This document shows, piece by piece, positions 33,607-42,397 of a stretch of DNA of 64,000 nucleotides (within the stretch, counting starts at the first letter, position 1; every line of letters starts with the position of its first letter). The translations under genes and the position numbers were made by a program. The notes under the pieces were generated by a model. It was given only the letters and a program-made list of their open reading frames with translations, was not told the DNA's origin and ran no database searches. The DNA comes from an uncultured Faecalicatena sp. (GTDB lineage: Bacteria > Bacillota > Clostridia > Lachnospirales > Lachnospiraceae), in assembly GCA_948468385.1 (NCBI GenBank), contig CAOKHZ010000024.1, positions 1 through 64,000 on the forward strand. Reading direction: 5' to 3'.

Positions 33607-34770
33607 TTAATGCGGCATACGCGCATATATCCTCACGACCGGCCCTTGTTTCCTCTGCTCCAAAAACGCCTCGCATTTGGCGTGATTCAAGAATTCAAGC
33701 GCCGCGCTGTCGGTCGTCACCCTCGGCACCCATCTTTTTCCATCAAATCGGTTGACGACGTGTACCTTGCAATTCGCGCCGGTATAATCTTTTCCGGCCA
33801 GTTGGTAATCGGCCGTAAATTCTACCGCCTTCAATCCGTTTCGACGCTGTACGTCCGCCGCTCCCGGCAAAATCGTCCCTTTGAAATACGGGCCGTCACA
33901 AATCCCTTCAAATGACAAGGACACGGTGTTGCCCCATCCCTTCTCCAACATTTGACGCCCCGTCAAATGCACGTCCACCGTAAGCACTTCCCTCTTTCCC
34001 TGCAGAAATTGTTTCATCCCGAACATGGCCGCATTGTCTGCTTTCTTTTTAAATCCATGCGTGCCCCCCTCAATCATCTGCAACGTGCATTGCTTTTCTT
34101 CATAGGCTTCCCGTGCCCGTTTGGCATAAGCGGCATCCACGATTTTGTCCGCCGTGCCATGCACGAGCAGCACCGGCCCTCTGTATGTGCTGATTTCCTT
34201 GAACGGATCCATCTCCATTACCGCCTGCGGATACACTTTTCCCAGCTTCATCGGTCCGCAAGGTACGACTTGGGGGATATTCTGCGGGTCAAACTTGGCA
34301 AACATCATATGTCCCTTGCGGGCATCGTCCGGGATGCAAAGCGCCGGATAAAACAGAATCAATTCGCTTACCTGGTCTTGCAATTCCGCCGCCGTCAACG
34401 CGGAAACGAACCCACCCTGACTGCACCCCATCAGCACCAGGCGCTTTTGATCCACATAATCCAGCGACCGCGCATAGGCAATCACCGCCTTCAAGTCCTC
34501 CTTCTCCGTCAGCACCGACATGTCTGTCGTCTTGCCATCGCTCTTACCCTTGATGCAGCCGCCGTTAAAGTCAAAACAAAATGCCGCGAAGCCCCATTTT
34601 GCCAATCGCTTCGCATAATGGACGACCGACTGCTGGTTTGCCATGAACCCGTGGCTTACGATGGCAATCGGGAAATCGTTTCCCCAGGCCGGCCGATACT
34701 GTGTTCCGCGAATCGTCAGCCCGTCCCGCTCGCATGAAAATGTCATCTTTACAATTTTTTTCGTTCCCAT
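33607..34770 (-). CDS. Alpha/beta hydrolase with C-terminal DUF3237-like domain
   Basis: This 387-residue protein starts at the ATG at 34770 after AAGGAG. The N-terminal 260 residues form an alpha/beta hydrolase of the dienelactone/peptidase S9 sort. The nucleophile elbow is GCSQGG, the acid is in HGTADKIVD and the histidine in GGTHGF. The oxyanion region is SHGFMANQ. The last 125 residues (LTVDVHLTGRQMLEKGWGNTVSLSFEGICDGPYFKGTILPGAAD ...) match the DUF3237 beta-barrel pattern. No signal peptide. It is probably a cytoplasmic esterase of unknown substrate; the fusion is less common than the separate domains. It is a single gene. Confidence 0.85.
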   Translation of the reverse strand: MGTKKIVKMTFSCERDGLTIRGTQYRPAWGNDFPIAIVSHGFMANQQSVVHYAKRLAKWGFAAFCFDFNGGCIKGKSDGKTTDMSVLTEKEDLKAVIAYARSLDYVDQKRLVLMGCSQGGFVSALTAAELQDQVSELILFYPALCIPDDARKGHMMFAKFDPQNIPQVVPCGPMKLGKVYPQAVMEMDPFKEISTYRGPVLLVHGTADKIVDAAYAKRAREAYEEKQCTLQMIEGGTHGFKKKADNAAMFGMKQFLQGKREVLTVDVHLTGRQMLEKGWGNTVSLSFEGICDGPYFKGTILPGAADVQRRNGLKAVEFTADYQLAGKDYTGANCKVHVVNRFDGKRWVPRVTTDSAALEFLNHAKCEAFLEQRKQGPVVRIYARMPH

Positions 34771-34964
34771 GACTTTCTCCTTTCCAGAACCGTTTTCCAT
34801 TGCATGCAATGTATTTTTTCTTTATAATTGCATGTTTTTCGCCTTTAATCATTCTTCAAAACATTTTATTGTCATCCGGAGCACATAACAGTAAAGCGAT
34901 AAGGCGACTCAGTTTTCCATTGCATGCTATTTATTTTCCCCTTATTTCACATATTTTGCCTTTG

Positions 34965-35044
34965 TTCCATGCACTTCACCTTTACTCCATGCACTTCACT
35001 TTCATTTCATGCACTTTACTCTTATTTCATGCACTTTACTCTTA
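34965..35044. repeat. Four 20-bp tandem repeats
   Basis: Four head-to-tail units of 20 bp (consensus TTTCATGCACTTTACTCTTA; the last two are identical, the first two differ at a few bases) end at the stop codon of the P-loop kinase gene. Looser relatives (TTTCCATTGCATGC...) occur at 34793-34940. No ORF or promoter is evident in this gap of about 275 bases. Confidence 0.8.
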
Positions 35045-35046
35045 TT

Positions 35047-35667
35047 TCACACATCCTGCGGATGTCTCCACTGAATGATAAGGCTCTCTTTTTCCACCTG
35101 GAATTTCTCAAAATATGCCTCCTCCTTTGGAATCCACAGCCTCTTAAATTCCTCCAGCTTCTCTTCCCCATTCCGATGTAAAATATTCTCCAACTGGCTT
35201 TTTTCATCAATGTCCATAAAGATTCGCAAATCATACATATCGCCAAAATAGGGATGCAGGCTATAAGAACCTTCTATGACATTGAGCGGACAATATGAAA
35301 CCACGCGTTCCGGCTCCATTTCCCACGTACGGCAGCAAAACCGCCGGTAACGCACGTCCTGGCATTTTTTTAACGGCACCAACACTTCCGTCAAAAAGCG
35401 CTCATAATCAACGTTGCCGCCCACCTCGCGAAGCCGCTCCCCGGTTCGCTGATGCGGCTGCAGGTAAAAATCATCCATATGAAATACATTACATTCAAAA
35501 TGCTTCCGCAAGTATTCTCCCAAGGTCGTCTTTCCGCCGCCGCACCGGCCATCAATGGCCACCAAAACCGGTTCCGCCCGCATGCCATTTTCCAATTTCT
35601 TTGCCAACCGGCCGACCGCGTCAAGCGCGGGCTCAAACCGCCGGATGCAAGATGCTTTCAATTCCAT
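35047..35667 (-). CDS. Uridine-kinase-like P-loop kinase
   Basis: This 206-residue protein starts at the ATG at 35667 after GGAGTG. It has a Walker A GRCGGGKTTLGEYL (near residue 37), the HMDDFYL motif typical of uridine kinase and phosphoribulokinase relatives, NVIEGSYS, and a lid region DIDEKSQLENILHRNG. Such enzymes phosphorylate a nucleoside, pantothenate or a sugar. The exact substrate is not given by the sequence. It lies 87 bp downstream of an ECF transporter S component on the same strand, so it may trap an imported vitamin or nucleoside by phosphorylation. That link is inferred. Confidence 0.82.
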   Translation of the reverse strand: MELKASCIRRFEPALDAVGRLAKKLENGMRAEPVLVAIDGRCGGGKTTLGEYLRKHFECNVFHMDDFYLQPHQRTGERLREVGGNVDYERFLTEVLVPLKKCQDVRYRRFCCRTWEMEPERVVSYCPLNVIEGSYSLHPYFGDMYDLRIFMDIDEKSQLENILHRNGEEKLEEFKRLWIPKEEAYFEKFQVEKESLIIQWRHPQDV

Positions 35668-35753
35668 AAAAACACTCCATTCCTCACCAGTGCACTGACT
35701 CGTTCTCAATCAAGCCGGCCGAACAGACGACATCGCCATCTGCCGCGTCGCCG

Positions 35754-36317
35754 TCAACCGACATGTAGTCCGCTCGCTTTTTGCAATCGCCGCACGATGA
35801 CCGGTATCAAAACAAGCTGCAAGGCGATGCCCGGTATCGCGTTGACAAACGCCTGCGCCGCAAAAATCTGCCATGTAAAAACATTTCCCACGATTCGATA
35901 TAAAATCACGGAAGCCACGCCCCAAACGACGCGCCCGCTCAGCATGGAGACGAGCAAAACCACGTAAATTCCAAAAATCTCCTTTGCCTTGCCCACGACT
36001 TTTGGATACAGCATCCCGGTCAGGCCGCCGTAAACCGCCAACTCCACCGCCATGGAAAGCGCGGTCGGGTACAATGTCGGAAATCCCGTCAGCATGCTTC
36101 GCACCAGAGGGGTCATGAGACCGACTACGAGCCCATATGGGCCGCCGCAGACAAATCCACATAAAAGCACCGGAATGTGCATGGGGCAAAGCATGTTGCC
36201 AATCGCAGGTATTTGCATCGTGATAAAGGGCAGTATGATTCCTGCCGCCAAAAACAAGGCGGACAAAATCAACTTTTTGGTACGCTCGCTTTGTATCGTC
36301 CGTGTATTCGCGCTCAT
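35754..36317 (-). CDS. ECF transporter substrate-binding (S) component
   Basis: This 187-residue integral membrane protein has about six hydrophobic helices (KLILSALFLAAGIILPFI, LLCGFVCGGPYGLVVGLM, LSMAVELAVYGGLTGML, IYVVLLVSMLSGRVVWGVASVIL and others). The GNMLCPMHIPVLLCGF signature is typical of ECF S components. These bind a vitamin or other micronutrient and share an energising module (EcfA, EcfA', EcfT) encoded elsewhere. The start at 36317 follows GAGAGGAC. No riboswitch is recognisable in the 130-base leader, which instead holds a GTTACAATTC-type hairpin repeat. The substrate is unassigned. Confidence 0.85.
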   Translation of the reverse strand: MSANTRTIQSERTKKLILSALFLAAGIILPFITMQIPAIGNMLCPMHIPVLLCGFVCGGPYGLVVGLMTPLVRSMLTGFPTLYPTALSMAVELAVYGGLTGMLYPKVVGKAKEIFGIYVVLLVSMLSGRVVWGVASVILYRIVGNVFTWQIFAAQAFVNAIPGIALQLVLIPVIVRRLQKASGLHVG

Positions 36318-36399
36318 TATGTCCTCTCTTTCCTTCCTCTTTTCTCCGGCCACTTCCATCCTCTTTATACCATGATTTTTGTCCAAACGCTCTCTTCGG

Positions 36400-36436
36400 G
36401 TTACTGTCCACGGCCGGTTAGGCCGTGAATTGTAAC
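36400..36436. repeat. Short hairpin copy of the GTTACAATTC repeat family
   Basis: Read on the minus strand, the element begins GTTACAATTCACGGCC and ends GTAAC, with GGCC-rich arms that fold as a hairpin. It corresponds to the first hairpin of the longer repeats at 38580 and 47313 and lies between the larC-type gene and the ECF gene. Confidence 0.7.
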
Positions 36437-36447
36437 TTTTTCGGTTT

Positions 36448-37407
36448 TTACTCTGCATCAATCAACATCGCCCGCACGATTCCCGCCGTCTTATATTCCC
36501 GCTTTCCCGCGCCCAGTCCGATTTTCTCAACCAGGAACCGTTCCGGCAGCACGTCACTTGTACGAATGGCCGCCACGATGGCCGCCCCGGTCGGCGTGAC
36601 CAATTCCCCCTGCACGTCCGTGACATGAAGCTTTATCCGATTGGCCGCCACGATATTTGCCACCGCCGGCACGGGAACCGGCAAAATGCCATGCCGGCAA
36701 CGCACCGTTCCCGTACCTTCCCACAACTCCGGCACGATTACCTCGTCAACGTCCAAATCGTCCAGGCAAATCCCGGCGGCAATCACGTCGGCAATGGAAT
36801 CCACCGCCCCCACCTCGTGAAAGTGCACCTGATCAATCGGAACTCCATGCGCCTTGCTCTCCGCCTCGGCAAGCACCTCAAAAATATGACGGGAAACATC
36901 CTTCGCCCGCCGCGTGATGTTCGCCCCCTCGATAATGGCATAAACCTCCGGCAGCCCGCGATGCACATGGGAGTGCTCATGGCCGTGCCCATGTACGTGG
37001 TCGTGCTCATGACCGTGATTATGCCCATGCTCGCGGGTATGCCCATGTTCGTGATCGTGCTCATGGATATGCCCATGTTCATGGGTATGCTCATAGCCAT
37101 GGCCATCAGGTTCATGCCCATGCTCATGGCTTCCCCCTTCCGCCTCGCTCCCATGTAAATATTCCATGTCATGGTCGTGGTTCTCATGCGACGCATCCAA
37201 GACCACGTCAAAATCGCAGGCATCAAGCCCTGACTTTTTCACCCTTGTAATCGCGATGTCAAAACCGTCTACTCCCAGACTTTCAAGGCCTTTTCTTAAT
37301 GCCTCCTGGCTCGCCCCCAGGTCGATGAGCGAGGCGACGAACATGTCCCCGCTGATTCCCGCCCTGCACTCCAAATACAATGTCTTTCCCTTCTTACGCT
37401 CTGCCAT
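36448..37407 (-). CDS. larC: LarC N-terminal part (nickel chelatase) with histidine-rich insert
   Basis: This 319-residue protein starts after GGAGGAATTGAAGG. It matches the LarC1 half: LYLECRAGISGDMFVASLIDLG at the N-terminus and VHFHEVGAVDSIADVIAAGICLDDL, GTVRCRHGILPVPVPAVANI, GELVTPTGAAIV later on. A histidine-rich stretch of about 75 residues (74-148) with many HEHGH units should bind nickel. LarC inserts nickel into the pyridinium-thiocarboxylate cofactor of lactate racemase and related enzymes. In lactobacilli LarC1 and LarC2 are joined by programmed frameshifting. Here no LarC2 coding sequence follows; an ECF gene begins about 130 bp on. No larA, larB or larE is in the window. Confidence 0.85.
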   Translation of the reverse strand: MAERKKGKTLYLECRAGISGDMFVASLIDLGASQEALRKGLESLGVDGFDIAITRVKKSGLDACDFDVVLDASHENHDHDMEYLHGSEAEGGSHEHGHEPDGHGYEHTHEHGHIHEHDHEHGHTREHGHNHGHEHDHVHGHGHEHSHVHRGLPEVYAIIEGANITRRAKDVSRHIFEVLAEAESKAHGVPIDQVHFHEVGAVDSIADVIAAGICLDDLDVDEVIVPELWEGTGTVRCRHGILPVPVPAVANIVAANRIKLHVTDVQGELVTPTGAAIVAAIRTSDVLPERFLVEKIGLGAGKREYKTAGIVRAMLIDAE

Positions 37408-37574
37408 CCTTCAATTCCTCCGACAATCATTCTTTCCTAATTTTATTCCAATATTTCAACCCCGACATCTTAGTCCCAACATCACTTCATCCATTTCCTT
37501 GAAACGATTATCCCCATGATACCGCAAAAAGCCGTTTAATACAATCAAAATATTTTCCAACTGTTTTCCTATTT

Positions 37575-38462
37575 TCAAGCATCCGCAAATTGCAACTGCT
37601 TCATCACATATTCCTGAAATTTGCGCATGCTCTTCGTGTGAAATTTGGCACGATGGTACACCAGAAAATATTCCCGCTTCATTTCCGCGTCCGACACGTC
37701 AATTTTTCGCAGACGCTTCTGCGCTACATACGGCAATGCCACCGTTTCCGGGAGAAACAAAATCCCGAATCCCCGCTCGCACATTTCTATCAAGCTTAAA
37801 ATGCTGACGCTTTCCATGACGACGTGGGGCTTGACATGTTCACGCGCCAATAACTCGTCCACTTGTCTGCGCACGCCGCTTCCCGGCTCCCTCAGCAAAA
37901 GGGGGAGCGTCAGAATGTCAGCGATGCTGACGGCTTTGTTTTCTTTCTCCAATCCCACGCCACAAAGTGCCACCATCTTGTCCCATCCAATCATCTTGCT
38001 GATGAGCAGTTCCGAATTTGCCGGCGCGTCCATCAGCCCGAAATCAAGACTGTTTTTCAACAATTTATCTTCAATCTGGCTGGAGTTTTGTATGACCGCG
38101 TACACCGGAACGTCGGGGTGTTCCTGGCAAAACCCGTCCAACAGCCCTGGCAAGCCGCCAATGCCAAAAGACATGTTCGCCCCAATGTGTATCCGTGTCA
38201 CCGCGTCCATGTCGCGCAGCACGTTCCTCGCCTCGTCGGCCTGTGCCAAAATGGCATCGCTATAATGTCGCAGCCTTTCCCCCGCGTCCGTGATATAAAG
38301 CCGCCGATTCATCCGCTCGAACAGTTTTGCCTGATAATAACTTTCTAATTCACGAATGGCGTGGCTGGCCGCCGGCTGCGCCATGTTTAATTCCTCCGCC
38401 GCCTTCGTGACACTTCCCACACGGCAAACCGTGGAAAATATTTGCAGATGTTTCAACGTCAT
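37575..38462 (-). CDS. LysR-family transcriptional regulator
   Basis: This 295-residue protein starts at the ATG at 38462 after GGAGGA. The N-terminal winged HTH is typical (MTLKHLQIFSTVCRVGSVTKAAEELNMAQPAASHAIRELE) and is followed by a type-2 periplasmic-binding-protein-like effector domain from about residue 90 (IHIGANMSFGIGGLPGLLDGF). It is divergent from the TauE/SafE exporter gene, with a 147-bp structured repeat between. Divergent LysR genes usually control their neighbour, so the exporter is the likely target and a sulfur compound or small acid the likely effector. Confidence 0.9.
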   Translation of the reverse strand: MTLKHLQIFSTVCRVGSVTKAAEELNMAQPAASHAIRELESYYQAKLFERMNRRLYITDAGERLRHYSDAILAQADEARNVLRDMDAVTRIHIGANMSFGIGGLPGLLDGFCQEHPDVPVYAVIQNSSQIEDKLLKNSLDFGLMDAPANSELLISKMIGWDKMVALCGVGLEKENKAVSIADILTLPLLLREPGSGVRRQVDELLAREHVKPHVVMESVSILSLIEMCERGFGILFLPETVALPYVAQKRLRKIDVSDAEMKREYFLVYHRAKFHTKSMRKFQEYVMKQLQFADA

Positions 38463-38579
38463 GTCATCTTCCTCCAAATGCGCTTTTCATAACATTTTTA
38501 TTATGCATTCTATAATAACATAACAATTGTTTTATGTCCATTCCAGACTTATAATAAATTTACAAAAATACAAACCACA

Positions 38580-38726
38580 GTTACAATTCACGGCCTAATC
38601 GGCCGCGGATTGTAACGGCATCCAGCCATTTAAAATTGCCTGCGGCAATAGGCTGGATGCCCATTGCCGCCATCACTTTAACGGACGGTGGCCGTGCGGC
38701 AAGCGCACGGCCCCGTGAATAGTAAC
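38580..38726. repeat. Three-hairpin dispersed repeat, copy A
   Basis: The element begins GTTACAATTC and ends GAATAGTAAC, giving near-perfect 10-bp terminal inverted repeats. Inside are three stem-loops: CGGCC/GGCCG closed by GTTACAAT/ATTGTAAC (38580-38616), CATCCAGCC/GGCTGGATG with a nested ATTGCC/GGCAAT (38619-38659), and GGCCGTGCG/CGCACGGCC (38690-38712). It fills most of the lysR-tauE gap. Confidence 0.8.
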
Positions 38727-38760
38727 CAAACTACATGCATGTCAACAAGGGGAAACAAAC

Positions 38761-39552
38761 ATGGGGATTACGATTTTATTGTTACTAATCTGCTTTTTTG
38801 CATCGATACTCGGCAGCGTCTGCGGCATCGGCGGCGGCGTCATCATCAAGCCCGTACTGGACGCGTTCCACGTCATGGACGTGACGGCCATCAGCTTTCT
38901 GTCCGGTTGCACGGTACTGTCCATGGCCACTTATTCCGTCATCAAGGGCAAACTCGGCGGCGAATCACACGTCGAGGCTCGTACCAGCCTTCCGCTGGCG
39001 CTGGGCGCGGCAATCGGGGGAATCGTCGGGAAATGGATGTTTTCTTACGTTTCCATCCTTAGCCCAAACAAAGACCGGGTCGGTGCCATACAAGCGGCCT
39101 GCTTGTTAGTCATCACGGCCGGCACCTTGATTTATACGATTTACAAGGAAAAAATCAATACGCTCCACGTCACCAATGCCGCCGCATGTGCATGTATCGG
39201 CCTTTTGCTTGGTGTCATGTCGTCATTTTTAGGCATCGGCGGAGGACCCGTCAACCTGGTCGTGCTGTTTTTCTTTTTCTCAATGCCGACCAAGGTGGCC
39301 GCTGAAAATTCACTTTACATCATATTCTTTTCACAAATTACGAGCCTCATATCCTCGCTCGTGGCAAAAAGCGTGCCGGATTTTCAAATTTACCACCTTG
39401 TACTGATGGTGGCCGGGGGAATTGCCGGGGGAATCGTCGGACATACCGCGAATAAAAAAATCAAGGACAAGACCGTGGACAAGTTGTTCATCGGGCTGAT
39501 GGCCTTGATCATCTGCATCAATATTTACAATATTTACCGATTCACACGATAG
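38761..39552 (+). CDS. TauE/SafE-family sulfite or sulfonate exporter
   Basis: This 263-residue membrane protein has about eight helices and the two repeated glycine-rich signatures of the family: GSVCGIGGGVIIKPVLD near the N-terminus and SSFLGIGGGPVNL in the middle. The ATG at 38761 follows AAGGGG. TauE/SafE proteins move sulfite, sulfoacetate or other small organic anions. It is divergent from a LysR regulator, and the next gene downstream on the same strand is a sulfatase-maturating enzyme, which fits a role in disposing of sulfur anions released by sulfatases. The specific substrate is not shown. Confidence 0.9.
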   Translation: MGITILLLLICFFASILGSVCGIGGGVIIKPVLDAFHVMDVTAISFLSGCTVLSMATYSVIKGKLGGESHVEARTSLPLALGAAIGGIVGKWMFSYVSILSPNKDRVGAIQAACLLVITAGTLIYTIYKEKINTLHVTNAAACACIGLLLGVMSSFLGIGGGPVNLVVLFFFFSMPTKVAAENSLYIIFFSQITSLISSLVAKSVPDFQIYHLVLMVAGGIAGGIVGHTANKKIKDKTVDKLFIGLMALIICINIYNIYRFTR

Positions 39553-39677
39553 ACCGGTATCACACGAGCCAAAAAGATTTATTGATAAATCCTGTAACGT
39601 CGGTTATAATTGTCTGCAAGACTGACGCTGCCGAAATGGTGGCGAACCGATGACAGAACATGAAAGGAGACTTTGCC

Positions 39678-40802
39678 ATGCCGGCACTCAGCGTGCTTAT
39701 GAAACCATCTTCCAGCCTTTGCAACATGTCCTGCGACTATTGCTTTTATTGTGACGAGGCGGAAAAACGAACGCAACCGTCCTATGGCTTCATGAGCGAA
39801 CAAACTTTAAAAAACGTCATCCGCAAGACGATGCTGCGCTCGGAACATATGATTAGCTATGCTTACCAGGGCGGGGAACCCACCCTTAGGGGACTGGACT
39901 TTTTCAGGCAGGCGATTGCCTACCAGAAGCAATATAATAAAAACAACATCCAGGTGCATAATGCCCTGCAGACTAACGGATATGCAATAGACGAGGATTG
40001 GTGCCGCTTTTTCAAGGAGAACCGCTTTTTAATCGGATTGTCCGTAGACGGAAACCGCGCCATCCATGACTCGATGCGGCACGCCAGATCCGGGGAAGGC
40101 ACCTTCGAACGCGTTGCCCGCTCGGCAAAATTAATGGATGAGTACGGGGTAGATTATAACATCCTGACCGTCGTCACCCCACTGATTGCCAAGCATGTAA
40201 AAGAGGTCTACGAAACATACAAGGAACGCGGTTGGAATTACCAGCAATACATCGCCTGCTTAGACCCCATTGGCGAGGGACACGGTCAAACTCCCCACTC
40301 CCTGACGCCCGAGGTTTACGGACAATTTTTGATTGACTTATTCAAACTCTGGCATGCGGATTTGCAGACGGGGTGCCAGCCTTATATCCGCCAGTTTGAA
40401 AATTATGTCGGGCTGGCCGCCGGGTACATGGCCGAATCCTGCGACCAACGCGGAACATGCGGCCTTCAGACCGTCGTGGAAGCCGACGGCAGCGTCTACC
40501 CTTGCGATTTCTACATGTTAGATGAATATCGTTTGGGAAATTTTAATACCGACCGCCTCGACGCGATTGATGAAAAGCGCAGGGAAATCGGCTTTATTGA
40601 ACGCTCGCAAAAACTCGATTCCGCATGCGCCGCCTGCCCGCACTACCGCCTTTGCCGCGGCGGCTGCCAGAGAAACCGCGACTACGTGGAAGCAAGCGGC
40701 CTATATCGGAACTACTTCTGCGAAGCATATCAAATGTTTTTTAAGGCATGCGGGGAAAAAATCGAAGCGATTGGAAAGACGCTCGCCAATCACATGGGGT
40801 AA
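39678..40802 (+). CDS. Anaerobic sulfatase-maturating enzyme (radical SAM/SPASM)
   Basis: This 374-residue protein starts at the ATG at 39678 after AAAGGAG. It has the radical SAM cluster motif CNMSCDYC (C15, C19, C22), the glycine-rich YQGGEPTLRG, the LSVDGNRAIHD strand, and C-terminal SPASM cysteines (CDQRGTCG, YPCDFY, CAACPHYRLCRGGC). This matches anSME enzymes, which oxidise a Ser or Cys in sulfatases to formylglycine. It lies 125 bp downstream of the TauE/SafE gene and is followed by a terminator. No sulfatase gene is in this window, so its client is elsewhere. Confidence 0.93.
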   Translation: MPALSVLMKPSSSLCNMSCDYCFYCDEAEKRTQPSYGFMSEQTLKNVIRKTMLRSEHMISYAYQGGEPTLRGLDFFRQAIAYQKQYNKNNIQVHNALQTNGYAIDEDWCRFFKENRFLIGLSVDGNRAIHDSMRHARSGEGTFERVARSAKLMDEYGVDYNILTVVTPLIAKHVKEVYETYKERGWNYQQYIACLDPIGEGHGQTPHSLTPEVYGQFLIDLFKLWHADLQTGCQPYIRQFENYVGLAAGYMAESCDQRGTCGLQTVVEADGSVYPCDFYMLDEYRLGNFNTDRLDAIDEKRREIGFIERSQKLDSACAACPHYRLCRGGCQRNRDYVEASGLYRNYFCEAYQMFFKACGEKIEAIGKTLANHMG

Positions 40803-40831
40803 GGCATGTTGCCATCTGTACATTGACACCA

Positions 40832-40886
40832 TAGTACCGGGGTGCGGCCGCACGTTGTCTCGTTCGCATCCCGGCACTATTTTTAT
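40832..40886 (+). terminator. Rho-independent terminator after the sulfatase-maturase gene
   Basis: A long imperfect stem (ATAGTACCGGGGTGCG at 40832-40847 with CGCATCCCGGCACTAT at 40866-40881) is followed by TTTTTAT. It also lies just past the convergent DUF4317 gene and could serve both. Confidence 0.75.
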
Positions 40887-40929
40887 CGGATTTCATTTAA
40901 ATTCCGCGTCTCTGTCTTGGCACCGTTTT

Positions 40930-42096
40930 TCAACCGATTTCGCTTAATTCTTGCGTCTCTTGTCCCGGCACCTTCATCGTCCGCACGTTCACCCCGTTGA
41001 CCTCGATGTGGTCGTCCACGGCGATGACCAGGCACTGCCTGCCGTCAATCACCCTCGTCTCAATCAAATCCGTGCGATCCGGGTTGACCTTGATCACGAT
41101 GTCCGGCGTCTCGATATTGAACTTCTTCGTCTCGGCAATGTTCGCCGCCAGAAGCCTTGACTTTTCTCCCGCGTTTTCCTCGAAGCTGCGGTCGAAAAAT
41201 TCCATGTTCTCCGTCGGCACGCCGCTTTGCTCGAATACCTTTTTCATGTCCGTCTGTCCAAGCGTCAACGGCTCCGGCTCCTCTTTGTGCTCTTCAATCA
41301 AGTCATTCAGCGTGTCATGGATGCTGCGCACGGTCTCGTAATCCGCGTTCTCGCCCAACGTATCCTCGATTAACATCTGGAACGTTTCCTTCTGCGTGTC
41401 GGCCGACATCGGTTGCGCGGCTCCCAGGACGTTGGCAATCAAGTCCGGCTGCAAGTCTTCCGACTTCTTCGTATAATAAAGCACACTATGCAAATCCATG
41501 CTGCGGTCGTTAAATGCCGGAAAGAGGAATCCTTTCGAGGGCACGTCCACCAGCCAGTCGCGATTGCGATCCTCGATACGATTGTCTTCCGCGTTGTAAT
41601 ATAACCCCGCCTTGGACAATGCGACCGGACAAATACTGCATAGGAGAAATTCGTACACGTTGTCCGAGGCATCCTCCATCATCATGCCATCGGAAGCCTT
41701 GCCGGGAATGTCATACATGGCATGAATCAACACGATATAATAGTTTTCAGCAAATATGTAGTTCTCGATGATTTTGTCATAAAACTCGTCAAGCAACGCG
41801 TCATCCTCCAGCTTGCTGTCGCGCAGCTTCAACAAAAACTCCTGCTCCCCGCCCGGCATCTCCGCGTCCAGCGGGAATTCCAGGTCAAGCATGTTGCGCC
41901 CCATCGTGCCGGAGAGCGTCTTCTTGAAAATGTCAAAGTATTTGAACGCCTCTTCCTCCGGCAGGGAGAGAAACGCCTCCCTCGACTGAAGCCTCTTGCT
42001 TTTCTCATGATCCACGTAACAGCCACAGATTCGCGTAATGGCACAATTCGCCGGACTGAACTGCTTGCGGATTTCCAATACGTCTTTCTTGTTCAT
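40930..42096 (-). CDS. DUF4317 family protein
   Basis: This 388-residue acidic cytoplasmic protein starts at the ATG at 42096 after GGGGAGATAAGG. It begins MNKKDVLEIRKQFSPANCAITRICGCYVD, which I recognise as DUF4317, a family widespread in Lachnospiraceae with no known function. It has no signal peptide or membrane helix. The sequence looks alpha/beta, with a C-terminal beta-rich section (IVIKVNPDRTDLIETRVIDGRQCLVIAVDDHIEVNG). It is a single gene, convergent with the sulfatase-maturase gene and divergent from the MATE gene. Confidence 0.85.
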   Translation of the reverse strand: MNKKDVLEIRKQFSPANCAITRICGCYVDHEKSKRLQSREAFLSLPEEEAFKYFDIFKKTLSGTMGRNMLDLEFPLDAEMPGGEQEFLLKLRDSKLEDDALLDEFYDKIIENYIFAENYYIVLIHAMYDIPGKASDGMMMEDASDNVYEFLLCSICPVALSKAGLYYNAEDNRIEDRNRDWLVDVPSKGFLFPAFNDRSMDLHSVLYYTKKSEDLQPDLIANVLGAAQPMSADTQKETFQMLIEDTLGENADYETVRSIHDTLNDLIEEHKEEPEPLTLGQTDMKKVFEQSGVPTENMEFFDRSFEENAGEKSRLLAANIAETKKFNIETPDIVIKVNPDRTDLIETRVIDGRQCLVIAVDDHIEVNGVNVRTMKVPGQETQELSEIG

Positions 42097-42340
42097 CCTT
42101 ATCTCCCCGTTTCTCAAGACTTAATTTGGTCGCCTTCTGCCCGTTGGCATGAATGTAAATTGCGACTATGTTTTTTGCCCGCCAGACAAAACCGTGCCGG
42201 GCGCGCCTTTTATCATTGTACGACATTATTGCAATGTTGTACACCCCATTTTTTCAAAAGATATTCATTAAAAATGTTGATTTTCCGTCACAAGTATGAT
42301 AGACTGTCCTTTAGTTTTTATGCAAATAATTATATAGCGC

Positions 42341-42397
42341 ATGCTTTCATCTGCCGCCGGGCAGGTGACTTATCCACATTCGCTTCTTGCTCGTTAG
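42341..42397 (+). CDS. Candidate 18-codon leader peptide of the MATE gene
   Basis: The frame reads MLSSAAGQVTYPHSLLAR and stops at TAG. Its last four codons and stop overlap the 5' arm and loop of the hairpin that precedes the MATE gene. A ribosome stalled on these codons would cover the stem and prevent termination, which is how many drug-pump leader peptides work. The start lacks a strong ribosome binding site, which is the main doubt. Confidence 0.4.
   Translation: MLSSAAGQVTYPHSLLAR

Noticed and set aside
34965-35044. CRISPR array
   Set aside because: The 20-bp units are directly adjacent without spacers, and no cas genes are present.
35710-36411. 233-residue minus-strand frame overlapping the ECF S component
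   Set aside because: It is in a different phase from the clear membrane protein and has arginine-rich, patternless sequence typical of a shadow frame.
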